Positions 25,551 to 34,274 of a DNA stretch of 64,000 bases are shown here, in pieces. The DNA comes from Loktanella sp. PT4BL. Lineage in GTDB: Bacteria > Pseudomonadota > Alphaproteobacteria > Rhodobacterales > Rhodobacteraceae. The notes below the pieces were generated by a model. It had not been told where the DNA came from. It saw only the letters and a program-made list of their open reading frames with translations, and searched no databases. Numbering within the stretch: the stretch's first letter is position 1; each line of letters starts with the position of its first letter. The stretch covers positions 1 through 64,000 of the forward strand of contig NZ_QJJL01000005.1 in the NCBI RefSeq assembly GCF_003201935.1. The letters run 5' to 3'. The position numbers were made by a program, and so were the translations under genes.

Positions 25551-26395
25551 TGGAAACGCTCCTCTTCCCCTTCCAGTTCGCCTTTATGAACAAAGCCTTC
25601 CTGATGATGGCGATCATTGCTGTGCCGACAAGCCTGCTGTCCTGTTATCTTGTGCTGAAAGGCTGGTCGCTGATGGGCGATGCCATCAGCCACGCGGTTC
25701 TGCCGGGCATTGTCATTGCATATATGCTGAACATCCCGCTGATCATCGGGGCCTTTGTGGCGGGGATGACCTGCGCGCTCAGCACCGGTTTTCTGGCGGC
25801 CAATAGTAGGGTCAAGCAGGATACCGTCATGGGGATCGTATTTTCGGGCATGTTCGGCTTCGGGCTTGTGCTTTACACAAAGATCACAACGGATGTGCAC
25901 CTCGATCACATCCTCTTTGGCAATATGCTGGGGGTTGATAACGCAGACCTTTGGACGGCTGGCACAATTGCCGCCTTTGTTGCGGTCATCATTCTGGCCA
26001 AGCAGCGCGAATTCATGCTCCATGCCTTTGATCCAGTGCAGGCCCAGGCGGTCGGGTTGCGGGTTGGATGGCTGCACTACGGGCTGTTGGCGCTGATTTC
26101 CTTGACGATTGTCGCCACGCTTTCGGCGGTGGGGATTATCCTGTCCATCGGTCTGTTGATCGCACCGGGGGCGATTGCGTTTTTGCTGACGAAACGCTTT
26201 GCATTAATGCTGCCGATTGCGGTGGGGGTGACGATGTTCGCAGGTCTTGCGGGCGTCTATCTCAGCTTCTTTCTCGACAGCGCGCCTGCGCCGACGGTTA
26301 TCCTTGTGCTTACAGCGATCTTTATCGTGGCATTCGTACGGGCGAACCTGAAGGTGCGGCGCGCCACGGCAACGCTGGGTGACGCAGCAGGTTAA
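25550..26395 (+). CDS. sitD: Manganese/iron ABC transporter permease 2
   Basis: 281 residues, a second ABC-3 permease similar to its neighbour: VLKGWSLMGDAISHAVLPGIVIAY, VKQDTVMGIVFSGMFG, and LLIAPGAIAFLLTKRF. A TTG at 25547 is an alternative start; the ATG at 25550 forms the usual TGATG junction. The stop TAA overlaps the stop of the convergent pqiC gene in the shared tetranucleotide TTAA. Confidence 0.94.
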   Translation: METLLFPFQFAFMNKAFLMMAIIAVPTSLLSCYLVLKGWSLMGDAISHAVLPGIVIAYMLNIPLIIGAFVAGMTCALSTGFLAANSRVKQDTVMGIVFSGMFGFGLVLYTKITTDVHLDHILFGNMLGVDNADLWTAGTIAAFVAVIILAKQREFMLHAFDPVQAQAVGLRVGWLHYGLLALISLTIVATLSAVGIILSIGLLIAPGAIAFLLTKRFALMLPIAVGVTMFAGLAGVYLSFFLDSAPAPTVILVLTAIFIVAFVRANLKVRRATATLGDAAG

Positions 26396-26949
26396 CGCCC
26401 GAGCACAGCGCCAATCTGTTCGGCCAGTTTCAGCAAGGCAGCCGATTGCGCCGCAGCGATACTTTCGACTGATCCGTCCGTGACCTGTTCGATGATGTCA
26501 AAACGGTGGGTGCTGTTGCGGAAATCCGCACCTTCACTGGCAACAAAGAACTGGCCGCGCAGCTCGAACGTGCCATCCAGACCCCCCAGCATCCGTTCGA
26601 CCCGCACATCGACGGATACATCGGGCAGGCCGATGAAGGGCCAAGGATCAGGGCCGACATCGGTGTTCAGAATGTCGCTGAGGGTCCGCGTCAGGATCAA
26701 TGTGACAGCGCGCTCTGGCTCGTCCGCCCAGAGCACGTCTTCACGTAATGTGATGCGCCCGTCGGCAGTTTTCACGGCAATCTCTTCTGCGGCGGCATAT
26801 GTTGGCAAAGACACCGTCCGGATCATTGCACTGCCCACCAAGGGACGCAGCTCGACCGAGGAGGGGAGCGGTGTCATTGCGACCCGCTCGGCCAGGGGTG
26901 AACAGGCGGCAAGGGCTGTCAGGACAAGGACTGTGAAGCGTGAAAGCAT
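26392..26949 (-). CDS. pqiC: PqiC-type outer-membrane lipoprotein of the Pqi lipid-transport system
   Basis: A 185-residue ABC-type transport auxiliary lipoprotein. The lipobox is LAAC (Cys16). The mature part fits the PqiC/YmbA family: ELRPLVGSAMIRTVSLPTYAA, ITLREDVLWADEPERAVTLILTRTLSD, and a late helix ending LAEQIGAVLGR. In E. coli, PqiC links the long PqiB tunnel to the outer membrane. It is the last gene of the leftward pqi operon and starts 3 bp after pqiB. Confidence 0.9.
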   Translation of the reverse strand: MLSRFTVLVLTALAACSPLAERVAMTPLPSSVELRPLVGSAMIRTVSLPTYAAAEEIAVKTADGRITLREDVLWADEPERAVTLILTRTLSDILNTDVGPDPWPFIGLPDVSVDVRVERMLGGLDGTFELRGQFFVASEGADFRNSTHRFDIIEQVTDGSVESIAAAQSAALLKLAEQIGAVLGR

Positions 26950-26952
26950 GAT

Positions 26953-29046
26953 TTACCGTCCGATCAACAAGGAATTGGGGTTTCGTTCGATGGTGCGCGC
27001 GAGCGAGGAAATCGCATCGGACGCTTCTTGAATATCGCGCAGCGTTGACAGCGTTTCGGCGCTGAAGCGGGACCGCTCGCCATAACTGTTCACGACCGTC
27101 GTGATCTGGGTCACCAGATCATTTGCGCGCGCGGACAGGGCGGGCAGGGTGCTGACCGCATCTTCCACAGCGCTGGCGGCCTGGCTGGCCGAGGCAAGGG
27201 CGTCGTTCACATTTTCAATGGCACCGCCTTCGCGGACTTCATCAAGGAAGCGGCGCAAAGACACGAGGGCGGCGTTGGCTTCGGCAGGAAATGCAATCGC
27301 GTCGTCGGTCCCAAGGAACGCATCAATCGCGTTCAGTGTCTCGGTTGCGGAGGCAACCAGCGCCTCCAGCTCCAATTGGTTGGCGCGGGTTGTCAGCGCT
27401 TGGATATCTGCGGTGATCTGCGGCAGGTTTTGTGTGGCCTGTTCGATGTTCGTAGCCGCCTGTGCCGCGGTGGCGATCGCCGCATCAAGGTTCGTGATGA
27501 TGCCGGTTTCGCTTGCTTCGGCCACAAGACCGTTGATGTCATTAATGACAGTGCGCAGGTCATTGGGAATGGCCTGCAAATCCTCCGAGGCAATCAAGGC
27601 ACGGGATTCGTCCAGCAAAGACACAAGGGCCGCCGGCGCATTGCGGGTGGAATCGTCATTCGCCAGCCGTTCGATGCTGTCCATCAGGTCAATCGCACCA
27701 TCCATAAGTTCTTCAACAGGCAGCGCATTGATGCGCGACAGCAGGCCTTCGGCGGTGGCGGCTACGTCCGAGATTTCCGAATCCGTTGTGGGAATGACCG
27801 GATAGTCGCCGGATGTCAGGTTCATGATGGCAGGCAGCGCGTCCTCAACTTCCACCAGTTCAACAAAAAGTGTGCCTGCAAGGATATTCCCTGTCACCAT
27901 ACGTGCCCGCAGGCCGCGTGTGACAAAATCGGACAACAGGTTGAACGCCTCTTCGACAGTGGCGTCACTGCCCATGCCAAGGCGTGAAGGTTCCACCGCA
28001 AGCACGGCCTGCAAGCGGACTTCGGCATTGGCACCTTGGCCCACCACAATGGCGTTCAGGTCGCTGACCTCGCCGATACGGATGCCTTGAAAGCGGACTT
28101 CGGACCCGACGGCCAGACCACTGACTGACTGTTCGAAAAGCACCGCAACACGCAATACTTCTGCGTTGGGATCGGTGAAGAGACTCTCGCGTGCGGCCTC
28201 TTCGCTGTCGAAGATGTCAAAAATGGCGCCATCCTGAATTGGCTGGCCGCCCGAGACAACCGTATCAAATGAAATCCCGCCTTCGATCACAGACGCGAGT
28301 GAACTGACGTTCAAGGACACGCCCCCGGTGCCAAAGGAGACACTAAAGCCAGAGGTATCCCAGAATCGCGTGCTGCTGGTTATGCGGCGGTCATAGGGGC
28401 TTTCGATAAAGGCGGTGACGACAACCTGACTGCCATTGAGGGACAGCTGCGGCTGCTCCAGATAGCCGACCTCGATCCCCTTGTGCAGCACGGGTGCACC
28501 CGCCGAGATGCTGCCGCCATCATCGGCGCGCAGGGTCACCGTGGTGCCGCGCTGGTTTGCGCGGGTCAGGATAGGCTCTTCCAGACCGATGAACTGTGTC
28601 TGGGCCACATCGGCCTCGGTGTCCCAGTTTCCTTCGATATAAACGCCGGACAGGACGGTATCGAGACCGGTGATGCCGCGCACGGACACATCAGGGCGCA
28701 CAACCCAGAATTGGGCGTCGTCATCAAGAAAGGGTGCAACAGTCTGGTCGATCCGCGCATGGACAAGCACATCGGTCAGACCATCCGAAAACTCGACATC
28801 CTCCACCTCACCGATGGTGACATCACGGTATCTGATACTGGTTTCCCCCGCTGTGATCCCTGCCGCGTTTTCAAAGCTGATCGTGATCAGCGTGCCGCGA
28901 TCCGCATAGTTCTGCCACGCGGCCCAAAGCGAAATCGCCAAGGCAAAGATGGGCACAAGCCAGACCAAGGACAGGCGCTGCCAGATCTTCTTTTTCACGG
29001 GTCTCACGTCGAGCGGTGCTGGCCCGTTTGTGTTCGGATCACTCAT
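26953..29046 (-). CDS. pqiB: PqiB-type MCE-domain tunnel protein
   Basis: 697 residues. One N-terminal membrane helix (about 26-46) is followed by three MCE/MlaD domains: about 52-145 (ISFENAAGITAGETSIRY), 168-265 (SISAGAPVLHKGIEVGYL) and 298-400 (LFEQSVSGLAVGSEVRFQ). A long helical tail follows from about 425 to the end. PqiB hexamers form a tube with a coiled-coil needle that carries lipids between the two membranes. E. coli PqiB is about 546 residues, so this tail is about 150 residues longer and should give a longer needle. It overlaps the upstream PqiA-half gene by 4 nt and is followed by pqiC. Confidence 0.93.
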   Translation of the reverse strand: MSDPNTNGPAPLDVRPVKKKIWQRLSLVWLVPIFALAISLWAAWQNYADRGTLITISFENAAGITAGETSIRYRDVTIGEVEDVEFSDGLTDVLVHARIDQTVAPFLDDDAQFWVVRPDVSVRGITGLDTVLSGVYIEGNWDTEADVAQTQFIGLEEPILTRANQRGTTVTLRADDGGSISAGAPVLHKGIEVGYLEQPQLSLNGSQVVVTAFIESPYDRRITSSTRFWDTSGFSVSFGTGGVSLNVSSLASVIEGGISFDTVVSGGQPIQDGAIFDIFDSEEAARESLFTDPNAEVLRVAVLFEQSVSGLAVGSEVRFQGIRIGEVSDLNAIVVGQGANAEVRLQAVLAVEPSRLGMGSDATVEEAFNLLSDFVTRGLRARMVTGNILAGTLFVELVEVEDALPAIMNLTSGDYPVIPTTDSEISDVAATAEGLLSRINALPVEELMDGAIDLMDSIERLANDDSTRNAPAALVSLLDESRALIASEDLQAIPNDLRTVINDINGLVAEASETGIITNLDAAIATAAQAATNIEQATQNLPQITADIQALTTRANQLELEALVASATETLNAIDAFLGTDDAIAFPAEANAALVSLRRFLDEVREGGAIENVNDALASASQAASAVEDAVSTLPALSARANDLVTQITTVVNSYGERSRFSAETLSTLRDIQEASDAISSLARTIERNPNSLLIGR

Positions 29047-29678
29047 TGCTGCTTGGTCCTGTCTGCGTCCCAGATCAGGCGGGAGTCAAAGGCCTGTGCG
29101 GATAACATGGTAAAAATGACAGACAACGCAAAGCTGACTGCCGCGATGCCGGGGTTGACGGTTGCGATAGTGTCGAGTTGCACGAGTGCCGACAGGATTG
29201 CAACGACAAAGACGTCGATCATGGACCAGCGCCCGATGAACTCGACCACCTCATAGGCCACGTGGCGTTCGTGCTGGTTTTCACCGGAATGGCGCTGCAC
29301 GCTGATGGCCAGATACATGATGGCGACGAATTTCCCGACAGGGATCATCACCGAGGCGACAAAGACAATGAGCGCAATACCGTAAGAGCCGTGATCGAAA
29401 AGCTCGACCACGCCACCGATGATGGTGCTCTCCGAGCGTTCAACCAGTGTCGAGGTCAGCAGCATCGGATAGATATTCGCCGGAATATAGGCGATCATAC
29501 CCGCGATCAGCCACGCCCAGACCTTCTGCAGGCTCTGGGTATCACGGCTGACCAGCCGCCCCTCGCACCGCTTGCAGATGCGCGTCTCCAGCGGATGCAC
29601 CTGTCCGCATCGCTGACAGGCCACCAATCCTGCGCTGCGGGCCGTAATCAGGCCGAGGCTTTGTCCAGCTCTTCCCAA
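29043..29678 (-). CDS. pqiA: PqiA-type membrane protein, second half
   Basis: A half-size PqiA: one zinc-ribbon-like CxxC...CxxC (CQRCGQVHPLETRICKRCEGR) and about four membrane spans (WAWLIAGMIAYIPANIYPML, YGIALIVFVASVMIPVGKF). E. coli PqiA joins two such units in one chain; here they are two genes. The start is uncertain: the TTG at 29678 is used here, overlapping the upstream gene by 31 nt. An ATG at 29744 gives a longer overlap, and homologues I recall begin near the ITARSAGL segment at about 29651, where only CTG or ATT is available. Confidence 0.8.
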   Translation of the reverse strand: MGRAGQSLGLITARSAGLVACQRCGQVHPLETRICKRCEGRLVSRDTQSLQKVWAWLIAGMIAYIPANIYPMLLTSTLVERSESTIIGGVVELFDHGSYGIALIVFVASVMIPVGKFVAIMYLAISVQRHSGENQHERHVAYEVVEFIGRWSMIDVFVVAILSALVQLDTIATVNPGIAAVSFALSVIFTMLSAQAFDSRLIWDADRTKQQ

Positions 29679-30277
29679 ATCGAATACCTGCAAATCAATT
29701 GATCTTTGAGGACGGTAATCACAACGACCCCGGCGAAGGCCCAAAATGCGGGGCCAATTGTCACAGCGGCAAGACCTGCCACCTTAATCAGCGCAACAGT
29801 CACACCAACGATGAAAATTTCAGCCATGCTCCAAGGGCGCAGTTTCTCGGCCAAGGCAAAGGCCTGGCGCGCACCTTGACGCGGCTTGGCCTCGCGCACC
29901 AGCGGACCCAGCGCGTAAATCAGCGCGCTCAGGCGGATCAGCGGGATCACGATGATAAAGAAAGCGACTGCGACCGCCAAAGGGAACGCATAGCCGTCCT
30001 TAAAGGCCATCACCGCGTCCAGAACCGATGTCGCGTTTTGCAGACCGCCCGCATCCAATGTCAGAAAAGGAAAGCTAATTGCGGCAATCATCATCACGAA
30101 GGCGGTCAACGCAAGGCTGAGCACGCGCGCGATGGCCGAAGGTTGCGAGGTCATCAAAACAATCCCGCAACGCTGGCAATGGGCCTGCGAGTTTTCCGGT
30201 AGGCTATGCGCCATATGCAGCGTGTCGCACTGCGGACAGGCGACAAGATCATCAAGGGGCGTCGTGTGTATGCTCAC
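29648..30277 (-). CDS. pqiA: PqiA-type membrane protein, first half
   Basis: 209 residues: two CxxC pairs (CPQCD, CQRCG) forming a zinc ribbon, followed by about four membrane spans (LSLALTAFVMMIAAISFPFL, FPLAVAVAFFIIVIPLIRL, and the conserved LRPWSMAEIFIVGV). The GTG at 30277 has GCAGGAG at a good distance upstream and begins right before the zinc ribbon, so I prefer it to the ATG at 30322. PqiA supplies lipids to the PqiB tunnel from the inner membrane. It leads the operon pqiA-pqiA-pqiB-pqiC. Confidence 0.87.
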   Translation of the reverse strand: MSIHTTPLDDLVACPQCDTLHMAHSLPENSQAHCQRCGIVLMTSQPSAIARVLSLALTAFVMMIAAISFPFLTLDAGGLQNATSVLDAVMAFKDGYAFPLAVAVAFFIIVIPLIRLSALIYALGPLVREAKPRQGARQAFALAEKLRPWSMAEIFIVGVTVALIKVAGLAAVTIGPAFWAFAGVVVITVLKDQLICRYSIWEELDKASA

Positions 30278-30578
30278 GCGGTTCGGGCTCCTGCCATCGC
30301 GGGGACCTGCCCCAGACGTCACGCGAGGTTATCGCGTATGGGACAGATATGCTACGTCTGCCGCCACGACAACTCAACTTGCAGAGAGTATGCGGCGCGA
30401 TCCGGCCTCTCTTGCTGTCTGTTTCGGACGGCTATGCTTTCCGATCGGCTGCATTTTGTTCATCAGGCACAAGGCTGGTGACTTTGCCGCACAGAAGACC
30501 GTATCAAACCGGTGAATTGCCCCTTGCGGGCAGGCTTGTGATCACCACAATGGCGCCAACTGTTTCTGGAGGATCATC
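30278..30578. promoter_or_regulatory. 301-bp divergent region between pqi and TRAP operons
   Basis: The gap must hold both divergent promoters. The only clear element is a perfect inverted repeat ACGCGA-N5-TCGCGT at 30321-30337, 44 bp upstream of the pqiA GTG, which is a fair operator candidate. A strong TCTGGAGG precedes the dctP start on the right. No open frame in it looks coding, and I saw nothing else. Confidence 0.45.
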
Positions 30579-31610
30579 ATGAAAACGACCCGTACCGCGC
30601 TGATGAGCGTTCTTGCTGCCGCCTGCCTGTCCACAGCTGCCGTCGCGCAGGAGGTCACGTTGCGTCTGCATCAATTCTTGCCAGCGCAGGCCAATGTGCC
30701 TGCACATATTCTGGATGTCTGGGCCGATCAGGTCGAGGCCGACAGTGATGGCCGTATCAAGATTGACCGTTTTCCGTCCATGCAACTGGGCGGCACACCG
30801 CCGCAGCTGATTGATCAGGCGATTGATGGTGTCGCCGATATTATCTGGACAGTGGCAGGGTATACGCCCGGGCGCTTCCCGCAGCTTGAAGTTTTCGAGT
30901 TGCCGTTTCTTTCCCCCGATGCCGAAGCTACTTCACGCGCCTTTTGGGAACTGGCAGAAACACGGATGATGGATACCGATTTTGCCGCCTTCAAACCCCT
31001 TGGGCTTTGGGTGCACGGCCCCGGTGTGATCCATGCCAACCGCCCTGTCACAGACGTGGCCGACCTGCGCGGTCTGAAACTGCGTGCCCCGACCCGAACG
31101 ACAACAACGCTGTTTACCGAACTGGGTGCGACCGCTGTCGGGATGCCGGTGCCTGCGGTGCCGGAATCCCTGTCACGCGGTGTCATTGATGGGGCTGTGA
31201 TCCCTTGGGAGGTCGTGCCCTCGCTCAAAGTGCAGGAGCTGGTCACCAACCACACCGAATTTCCCGGTGAGGCCCTTTATACAACCGCCTTCATTTTCGC
31301 CATGAACCAAGAGGCCTATGACAATCTTCCCGCCGACCTTCAGGCGGTCATCGATGCCAATTCAGGCCTTGAATTTTCCGCTTTCGCGGGGCGCACAATG
31401 CAAGAGTACGACGCGCCCGGACGGGCCCTGGCCCAAGAGGCGGGCAACACGATAATCACGCTGACACCAGCACAGGTTGCCGACTGGCGCGCGGCCAGCC
31501 AACCCACGATTGACAACTGGATCGCCCAGGCCGATGCGGCAGGCATTGATGGCACAGGGCTTTACCAAGAGGCGCAGGCATTGATTGCCAAACACGCCGC
31601 AGGCAACTAA
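30579..31610 (+). CDS. dctP: TRAP transporter substrate-binding protein (DctP family)
   Basis: 343 residues with a signal peptide (about 23 residues, ending AAVAQ). The mature chain has the DctP features: VTLRLHQFLPAQANV at the start, FPSMQLGGTPPQLIDQAIDGVADIIW, GLKLRAPTRTTTTLFTELGATAVGMPVPAVPESLSRGVIDGAVIPWEV. The conserved Arg in LRAP typically salt-bridges a carboxylate, so an organic acid is the likely ligand, though this class also carries other anions. TGGAGG precedes the ATG. The small and large membrane subunits follow. Confidence 0.94.
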   Translation: MKTTRTALMSVLAAACLSTAAVAQEVTLRLHQFLPAQANVPAHILDVWADQVEADSDGRIKIDRFPSMQLGGTPPQLIDQAIDGVADIIWTVAGYTPGRFPQLEVFELPFLSPDAEATSRAFWELAETRMMDTDFAAFKPLGLWVHGPGVIHANRPVTDVADLRGLKLRAPTRTTTTLFTELGATAVGMPVPAVPESLSRGVIDGAVIPWEVVPSLKVQELVTNHTEFPGEALYTTAFIFAMNQEAYDNLPADLQAVIDANSGLEFSAFAGRTMQEYDAPGRALAQEAGNTIITLTPAQVADWRAASQPTIDNWIAQADAAGIDGTGLYQEAQALIAKHAAGN

Positions 31611-31619
31611 GCCGCGCTG

Positions 31620-32159
31620 ATGCTGCACCGCGCGATTCATACACTCGCCAATGTCATGGCCCTGCTTGGCGGCATCGTCCTGTGCCTGCTGGTACTGATG
31701 GTCTGCGTCAGCGTCAGCGTGCGCGAACTCAGCGATCTGGCCCACGGCGGTGCCTTGCGCGGGCTTGGTGAGTGGCTGATTGATCTGGGTGTCGGTCCGA
31801 TCCTTGGCGATTTCGAACTGGTCGAAGCGGGCGTAGCCTTTGCGATCTTCGCCTTTTTGCCGCTGACACAACTCAGCGGGGCCCACGCCCGCGTCGATGT
31901 CTTCACGAAAGGTCTCGGGCCACGCGTCAACGCGGCGCTGAGCACATTCTGGACCGTTGTGATGGCCGCGACCATCGTGTTGATCACTTGGCGGCTTTTT
32001 GCGGGGATGCAGGACAAGATCCGCTATAATGAAACCTCTTACCTGATCCAGTTCCCGATCTGGTGGGCCTATGCGGCAAGCTTTGGCGCCGCAGTCACCG
32101 CCAGTATCGTCAGCCTCTATTGCGCCGCCATGCGCCTGACAGGGCAGCGCGACATATGA
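31620..32159 (+). CDS. dctQ: TRAP transporter small membrane subunit (DctQ)
   Basis: 179 residues with four predicted membrane helices, as expected for DctQ. The middle carries the family-like FAIFAFLPLTQLSGAHARVDVFTKGLGPR, and a late WWAYAASFGAAVTASIVSLY helix follows. It is a partner of the large permease in sodium-driven TRAP uptake. It lies 9 bp after dctP and overlaps dctM by 4 nt (ATGA). Confidence 0.92.
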   Translation: MLHRAIHTLANVMALLGGIVLCLLVLMVCVSVSVRELSDLAHGGALRGLGEWLIDLGVGPILGDFELVEAGVAFAIFAFLPLTQLSGAHARVDVFTKGLGPRVNAALSTFWTVVMAATIVLITWRLFAGMQDKIRYNETSYLIQFPIWWAYAASFGAAVTASIVSLYCAAMRLTGQRDI

Positions 32160-33466
32160 CCGATCTGACCTTGGGCTTTTTGTCCTTTCCCGTGCTGCTC
32201 TTGCTGATCTTCCTGCGCGCGCCCATCGGGCTTGCGATGCTTTTGTGCGGCATCGGCGGGCTGTGGCTGGCGACCGACGGCAACACTGTGTTCATGGCAC
32301 GGCTGAAATCCGAGGTGTTTTCCACCTTCTCAAGCTACAACCTGTCGATCATCCCGATGTTTCTGCTGATGGGCCAGTTTGCGACCTATTCGGGCATGTC
32401 GCGGTCGCTCTTCAAGGCGGCAGAGGCATGGCTGGGTCATCGCAAAGGCGGGATGGCCATGGCGTCGGTCGGAGCCTGTGCGGGGTTCGGGGCGATCTGC
32501 GGATCATCGCTTGCGACAGCGGCGACCATGAGCAAGGTCGCCCTGCCGGAATTGCGCAAATACGGCTATTCGGGCGGGTTTTCGACGGCGACGCTTGCGG
32601 CGGGCGGAACCTTGGGCATCCTGATCCCGCCGTCTGTGATTCTGGTGATCTATGCGATCCTGACCGAGCAGAACATCGCCACGCTTTTTGCAGCCGCCTT
32701 TATTCCCGGTATCCTTGCGGCCCTTGGCTATATGCTGACCATTGCCATCTATGTCCGGCTCTACCCCGATCAGGCAGGCACGCGCCCGCGTGTTGCCTAC
32801 GCTGACCGCATCAAAGCGCTGGGCGCGGTCTGGCCGGTGTTGCTTGTCTTTGGTCTGGTGGTTGGCGGTATCTATCAGGGTTGGTTTACACCGACCGAAG
32901 GGGCCGCTGTGGGGGCCATGGGCACGGGGCTGATCGCGCTGTTCTCGGGAACACTGAACTGGCAGGTGTTCCGCCAGAGCATTACAGAAACCGCCACCGG
33001 CACGGGCATGATCTTTTTCATCGTGCTAGGGGCCGCTTTCTACAACGGGTTTCTGGCGCTGACACAGGTGCCGCAGGAACTTTCGGCATGGGTCACAGAC
33101 CAGGGTTTCAGCCCGTGGATGGTGATGGTTCTCATCCTTGTCTTCTACCTGATCCTCGGCTGCCTGATGGACAGCCTGTCGATGATCCTGCTGACGGTGC
33201 CGATCTTCTGGCCGGTCATCTCGGCCATGGATTTCGGCATGACGACCGAGGAACTGGCGGTCTGGTTCGGTATCTTGGTGCTGATCGTGGTCGAGGTGGG
33301 ATTGATCACACCGCCTGTGGGTATGAATTTGTTCATTATCAACAGCATGGACAAAGAGACGCCCATGACGGCAACCTACCGGTCGGTGCTTTTCTTTGTA
33401 GGCTCCGATGTGGTGCGGGTCTTTCTTCTGCTGATGTTCCCTGCAATCACGCTGGTGTTTGTCTAG
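32156..33466 (+). CDS. dctM: TRAP transporter large permease (DctM)
   Basis: 436 residues with about twelve membrane spans. Family patterns: IFLRAPIGLAMLLCGIGG, MFLLMGQFATYSGMSRSLF, GAICGSSLATAATMSKVALPELRKYGY, GGTLGILIPPSVILVIY, LGCLMDSLSMILLTVPIFWPV. It forms the sodium-coupled pore. The start at 32156 overlaps dctQ (ATGA); the open frame upstream of it is only an overlap with dctQ. Its stop shares CTAG with the convergent kinase gene. Confidence 0.95.
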   Translation: MTDLTLGFLSFPVLLLLIFLRAPIGLAMLLCGIGGLWLATDGNTVFMARLKSEVFSTFSSYNLSIIPMFLLMGQFATYSGMSRSLFKAAEAWLGHRKGGMAMASVGACAGFGAICGSSLATAATMSKVALPELRKYGYSGGFSTATLAAGGTLGILIPPSVILVIYAILTEQNIATLFAAAFIPGILAALGYMLTIAIYVRLYPDQAGTRPRVAYADRIKALGAVWPVLLVFGLVVGGIYQGWFTPTEGAAVGAMGTGLIALFSGTLNWQVFRQSITETATGTGMIFFIVLGAAFYNGFLALTQVPQELSAWVTDQGFSPWMVMVLILVFYLILGCLMDSLSMILLTVPIFWPVISAMDFGMTTEELAVWFGILVLIVVEVGLITPPVGMNLFIINSMDKETPMTATYRSVLFFVGSDVVRVFLLLMFPAITLVFV

Positions 33467-34113
33467 GCTGACATGCCGTTCTGGAGCGGTTCGCCGTTCA
33501 GATCAATATCGCAGGGCAGGGCGCGTTCAATCACGCGCCTGGCGTTGGGAATGTCATTGCCTTCTGCGCGCCGGGTGGCCACGGCAGACGAATAGTTCAA
33601 GCTCAACCAGCGCTGGATCAGGCGCGCGCGGAGTTCCGGCATCGGGACATTCACACGCACTGACAGGTCCCAAAGCTCTGCAAGCGCAGACCAGGGGGCT
33701 TCGTCGAACATCAGGTAATTGCCTTCGACAATCACAACCTTTGCAGCGGCTGGCACCGCAACAGCACCGGCGATGGCCAGATCGCGGGTGCGGTCAAACA
33801 CCGGGGCAAAAACCTCTTCGCCGGTCATGAGTGCGCGGATCAGGCGCAAGAAACCCGGCGCGTCGAAGGTTTCAGGCGCACCCTTGCGGGGCAGCAGATT
33901 GCGCGCCTCTAGAATGCGGTTATCAAGATGAAACCCGTCCATCGAGACGACGGCTGTCTTGCGGCCCTGCGCGTTCAGACGCCGCGCGACTTCGCTGGCC
34001 AAGGTGGATTTGCCACAGCCCGGCGCACCGGTAATCGCCACCAGATAGCGGTCACTGTCCTGCTCCAACACACGCTCGGCGAGCGTGTTGGTATGTGTGT
34101 TCAAAGTGTTCAC
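33463..34113 (-). CDS. P-loop kinase of the uridine kinase/pantothenate kinase group
   Basis: 216 residues. The P-loop is GAPGCGKST near the N-terminus; VVSMDGFHLDNRIL gives the base/acid Asp region, FDAPGF follows, and VVIVEGNYLMFDEAPWSALAELWDLSVRVNVPM is typical of the phosphoribulokinase/uridine kinase/FrcK group. It phosphorylates a small hydroxylated compound: a nucleoside, pantothenate or a sugar (FrcK accompanies fructose importers). The start is a GTG at 34113, with AGAGG upstream. It faces the TRAP operon tail to tail, so co-regulation is not implied. Substrate unknown. Confidence 0.82.
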   Translation of the reverse strand: MNTLNTHTNTLAERVLEQDSDRYLVAITGAPGCGKSTLASEVARRLNAQGRKTAVVSMDGFHLDNRILEARNLLPRKGAPETFDAPGFLRLIRALMTGEEVFAPVFDRTRDLAIAGAVAVPAAAKVVIVEGNYLMFDEAPWSALAELWDLSVRVNVPMPELRARLIQRWLSLNYSSAVATRRAEGNDIPNARRVIERALPCDIDLNGEPLQNGMSA

Positions 34114-34274
34114 TGCATCTGCCTCTGGGTTGGCCCCGGCTTTTCAAAATCCTACCGCGTCTTGCGCTCTGACGCGACCGTTTTTTGTGGACATGTTGTC
34201 AATGGCAAAGCCAACCGCAGGTTTCTGTTGAGAAAAGTGGCGGTTGCCGCTCTTTTGTACTAGGTTGAAGGGCA

